Origin: Nitrosomonadales bacterium
GTDB taxonomy: Bacteria > Pseudomonadota > Gammaproteobacteria > Burkholderiales > Gallionellaceae
DNA length: 64,000 nt
Direction: 5' to 3'
Assembly: GCA_016199835.1 (NCBI GenBank)
Contig: JACQFX010000027.1
Location: 1-64,000 of the forward strand
Program-made: the position numbers and the translations under genes
Notes under the pieces: model-generated
Seen by the model: the letters and a program-made list of their open reading frames with translations, nothing else
Databases searched by the model: none
Told to the model about the DNA's origin: nothing
Shown: positions 61,739 through 64,000 of the stretch, piece after piece
Layout of the letters: every line of letters begins with the position of its first letter
Position numbering within the stretch: the stretch's first letter is position 1

Positions 61739-63991
61739 TCATGCGCGCGCTATCCCGCGCTTGAGCATTTCCTCGAACTCTTCGGGCAGCACCGGCCTGG
61801 AAAACAAGAAGCCCTGCGCATAATCGCAGCCGGCCGCCAGCAGCAAATCGTGCTGATGTTTAGTCTCCACACCTTCGGCGATCACCTTGAGTCCAAGCTT
61901 GTGCGCCATCACGATGATGGCTTCGCACAGGGCCATATCGTCTGTATCACTGATGATATTGCGCACAAAGGATCGGTCTATTTTCAGGTAGTCGAGGTCG
62001 AATTTCTTGAGATAGGCCAGCGACGAGTAGCCCGTGCCAAAGTCGTCTATCGCCATCTGGAAATGCGCATCCCGCAGGCGTGACAACTTGTCGGTGACCT
62101 GAGGATCGGCATTGAGCAACAACCCTTCGGTGATTTCGATCACTACATGTTTTCCAGACAAGCCCAGCGTCGCCAAATGGTCGAACCATTCCTGCATGCG
62201 CATGCCGCCTTCCGCCATGAACTGGGCTGGAGACTTGTTGATGCTGATCTGGAAATTTTCCTGTTCCATGCTGTTCCAGCGCGCGGCCCAACGGGCCGCC
62301 TCCCTGAATACCCAGTCGCCGATCTCGATAATGAGGCCGGTTTCCTCGGCCAGCGGAATGAATTCTGTAGGCTCAACCATGCCGCGCACCGTATGGCGCC
62401 AGCGCAACAAGGCCTCCGCTTTGCGGATACGTCCGCTCGCCAACTCCACGATAGGCTGGAAATATAATGCGAACTGACCGGCGCCCAGCGCCCCGCGCAA
62501 ATCGTTGGTCAGACGCAGCCGGTCTTGTGCTGCCTCCTGCAAGGCTGGCGTGAAATAGCTGTAGCGGTTGCGGCCCTGGCTTTTGGCGGCATACATCGCC
62601 TGGTCGGCGTTCTTGAGCAATTGCTCGACCTCGCTGGCATCGTCAGGGTAAAGGGTGATGCCTATGCTGGCCGAGACATAGGCAAGCTCGCCGCCGAAAT
62701 GAAACGGCTCCGCCAGTCTCGCAACAATGTCCTGCGCAATTCTCCCCACATGGCTGCTGTCCGAGAGCTGGGTCAGGATGACGGTGAACTCGTCGCCGCC
62801 CAGGCGCGCCACCGTATCGGATTCGCGCGTACAGGCGACAATGCGGCGCCCTGCTTCCACCAGTAATTCGTCGCCGACGTGGTGCCCCAGCATGTCGTTG
62901 ACTTCCTTGAAGTGGTCGAGGTCTATGAACAGCACCGCCAACAGCAGTCCCGCGCGTTGCTCCTTCTTGACTTCCTGCTGCAAACGGTCACGGAACATGC
63001 GGCGGTTTGGCAAGCCGGTGAGCATGTCAAAGTTTGCCTGCCGCCAGATCACTTCCTCGGACAGTTTCTTTTCGGTGATATCGGAAAACAGCGCCACATA
63101 TCCGTGCAACGAACCATCAGCACTGGCCAGCCGGTTGATGGTCAGCCACTTGGCGTAGATCTCGCCGTTCTTGCGCCGGTCCCATATTTCCCCATGCCAG
63201 AAACCGGTCGTGTTAATCGACTCCCACATGGCCTTATAAAACACCTGATCCTGGCGGCCGGAACTGAAAATCCCGGGATCCTTGCCCAGCACATCGTCGA
63301 GAGTGTAGCCGGTGATGCGCACGCAAGCCGGATTGATGGCGACGATGCGGTTGTGAACGTCGGTCACCAGCATACCTTCGCCGGTGTGCTGATACACCAG
63401 TGAAGCCAGTTGCATTTCGTCTTCCATGCGCCTGCGCTCCGTGACATCCTGGAACGACACCAGCGTGCCCGTCATCTGGCCGCGATGCAGCAAAGGATTA
63501 GCGCGGTACAACACCAGCAGGAACTGGCCGTCGCGCCGGATGATATGGTATTCGCCCGAGACCGGCACACCTTCATGGAACACTTTCAGTAGCGGGCATT
63601 CCTGAAAAGGAAAAGGCGAACCGTCCGGATGGGAATGGCAAATGACCTCATGCATGCGCATGCCCACCAGTTCCGATTCTTTCCAGCCCAGCAGGTTTTC
63701 GGCGGACAGGTTCATGAACGTGACCCGTCCGTCCATGTCCATGGCGTAAACCCCTTCACTCAAGGTGTTGAGCATGACACGGGTGGTTTCTGCGCTCTGC
63801 TCGCGCAGGCGTTCGTTGATTTCGGTCAGCTCCTTCGAGTTGACCACCAGCGCATTCTCCAGCAGTGTCCGTTCCTGCTCGGTTTCCTTGTAATAGGCAT
63901 CAACAGCCAGGACAAAATCACGCCACTTCCCTTCCGGGACGAAATTCTCGCCGAGGTGCCTTTGCAATTGACGTATCAGCAGCCGGTGCAT
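61739..63991 (-). CDS. PAS-GGDEF-EAL c-di-GMP enzyme
   Basis: The 750-residue protein has an N-terminal helical segment (about 1-65), two PAS domains (about 65-310), a GGDEF domain with intact motif (398-402) preceded by RESD, and an EAL domain with EALLRW, DDFGTGYSSLAYLK and EGVET. Both c-di-GMP synthesis and hydrolysis residues are present. It has no membrane helix, unlike the other two c-di-GMP proteins here. The ATG at 63991 is nine bases from the window edge, so the true start may lie outside. The 308-base gap separates it from the TonB operon. Confidence 0.9.
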   Translation of the reverse strand: MHRLLIRQLQRHLGENFVPEGKWRDFVLAVDAYYKETEQERTLLENALVVNSKELTEINERLREQSAETTRVMLNTLSEGVYAMDMDGRVTFMNLSAENLLGWKESELVGMRMHEVICHSHPDGSPFPFQECPLLKVFHEGVPVSGEYHIIRRDGQFLLVLYRANPLLHRGQMTGTLVSFQDVTERRRMEDEMQLASLVYQHTGEGMLVTDVHNRIVAINPACVRITGYTLDDVLGKDPGIFSSGRQDQVFYKAMWESINTTGFWHGEIWDRRKNGEIYAKWLTINRLASADGSLHGYVALFSDITEKKLSEEVIWRQANFDMLTGLPNRRMFRDRLQQEVKKEQRAGLLLAVLFIDLDHFKEVNDMLGHHVGDELLVEAGRRIVACTRESDTVARLGGDEFTVILTQLSDSSHVGRIAQDIVARLAEPFHFGGELAYVSASIGITLYPDDASEVEQLLKNADQAMYAAKSQGRNRYSYFTPALQEAAQDRLRLTNDLRGALGAGQFALYFQPIVELASGRIRKAEALLRWRHTVRGMVEPTEFIPLAEETGLIIEIGDWVFREAARWAARWNSMEQENFQISINKSPAQFMAEGGMRMQEWFDHLATLGLSGKHVVIEITEGLLLNADPQVTDKLSRLRDAHFQMAIDDFGTGYSSLAYLKKFDLDYLKIDRSFVRNIISDTDDMALCEAIIVMAHKLGLKVIAEGVETKHQHDLLLAAGCDYAQGFLFSRPVLPEEFEEMLKRGIARA

Positions 63992-64000
63992 GATCGTGCC

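Overview
The window looks like chromosomal DNA of a betaproteobacterium, probably of the Gallionellaceae/Nitrosomonadales type. This rests on moderately high G+C, the pdxJ-acpS-nagZ order, an AcnA-type aconitase, several large PAS-GGDEF-EAL proteins and the repeat families present; the genus is an inference. There is no rRNA, CRISPR array or complete prophage. One tRNA gene, tRNA-Pro(GGG), is seen.

Layout. 1-1.3 kb: a truncated M23 peptidase gene and a secreted Cys-rich protein gene between 140-bp inverted repeats. 1.4-7.4 kb: a minus-strand set of a TPR/O-GlcNAc-transferase-like protein, a type I secretion ABC transporter and its HlyD adaptor. 7.8-10.6 kb: a small acidic protein and the AmmeMemoRadiSam trio. 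10.9-15.5 kb: a periplasmic binding lipoprotein followed by a six-PAS diguanylate cyclase. 15.5-20.6 kb: two small membrane proteins, aconitase with an unusual insert, and an Aer-like chemoreceptor. 20.6-28.9 kb: a minus-strand housekeeping run (zipA, ligA, galU, a purine phosphoribosyltransferase, a methylthioinosine-type phosphorylase, def, a K+ channel, a glycosyltransferase). 29-32.8 kb: a second binding-protein/c-di-GMP pair, here with GGDEF and EAL. 32.9-35.1 kb: nagZ, acpS, pdxJ.

35.3-39.8 kb is a decayed chromosomal integron. It holds the 3' part of an integron integrase gene on the minus strand, then plus-strand cassettes (truncated parE, paiB-like, hicAB, cold-shock/DUF1294), attC sites, and three copies of a non-autonomous element derived from an IS1182-like insertion sequence. 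The copies abut attC core GTT triplets. A reverse yefM-yoeB pair, half an attC and a truncated cupin gene close the region.

39.8-47.7 kb: tfoX-like, MazG-like, selD, sppA, cysQ, gph-like, rlmM and a chemoreceptor. 47.7-54.0 kb: a TetR-controlled RND efflux operon with a 16-bp palindromic operator. 54.1-55.3 kb: a soluble zinc-binding-domain chemoreceptor. 55.5-61.4 kb: a self-contained TonB uptake operon (receptor, His-rich PepSY protein, TonB, ExbB, ExbD). 61.7-64 kb: a third GGDEF-EAL protein, close to the window edge.

Themes. Environmental sensing is heavily represented (three chemoreceptors, three c-di-GMP enzymes, two of them paired with periplasmic binding proteins). Short palindromic repeats are scattered between genes, and in two cases (ligA, pdxJ) they supply the C-terminal codons. 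The most unusual signals are the integron remnant with its attC-targeted miniature elements and the two binding-protein/c-di-GMP modules.
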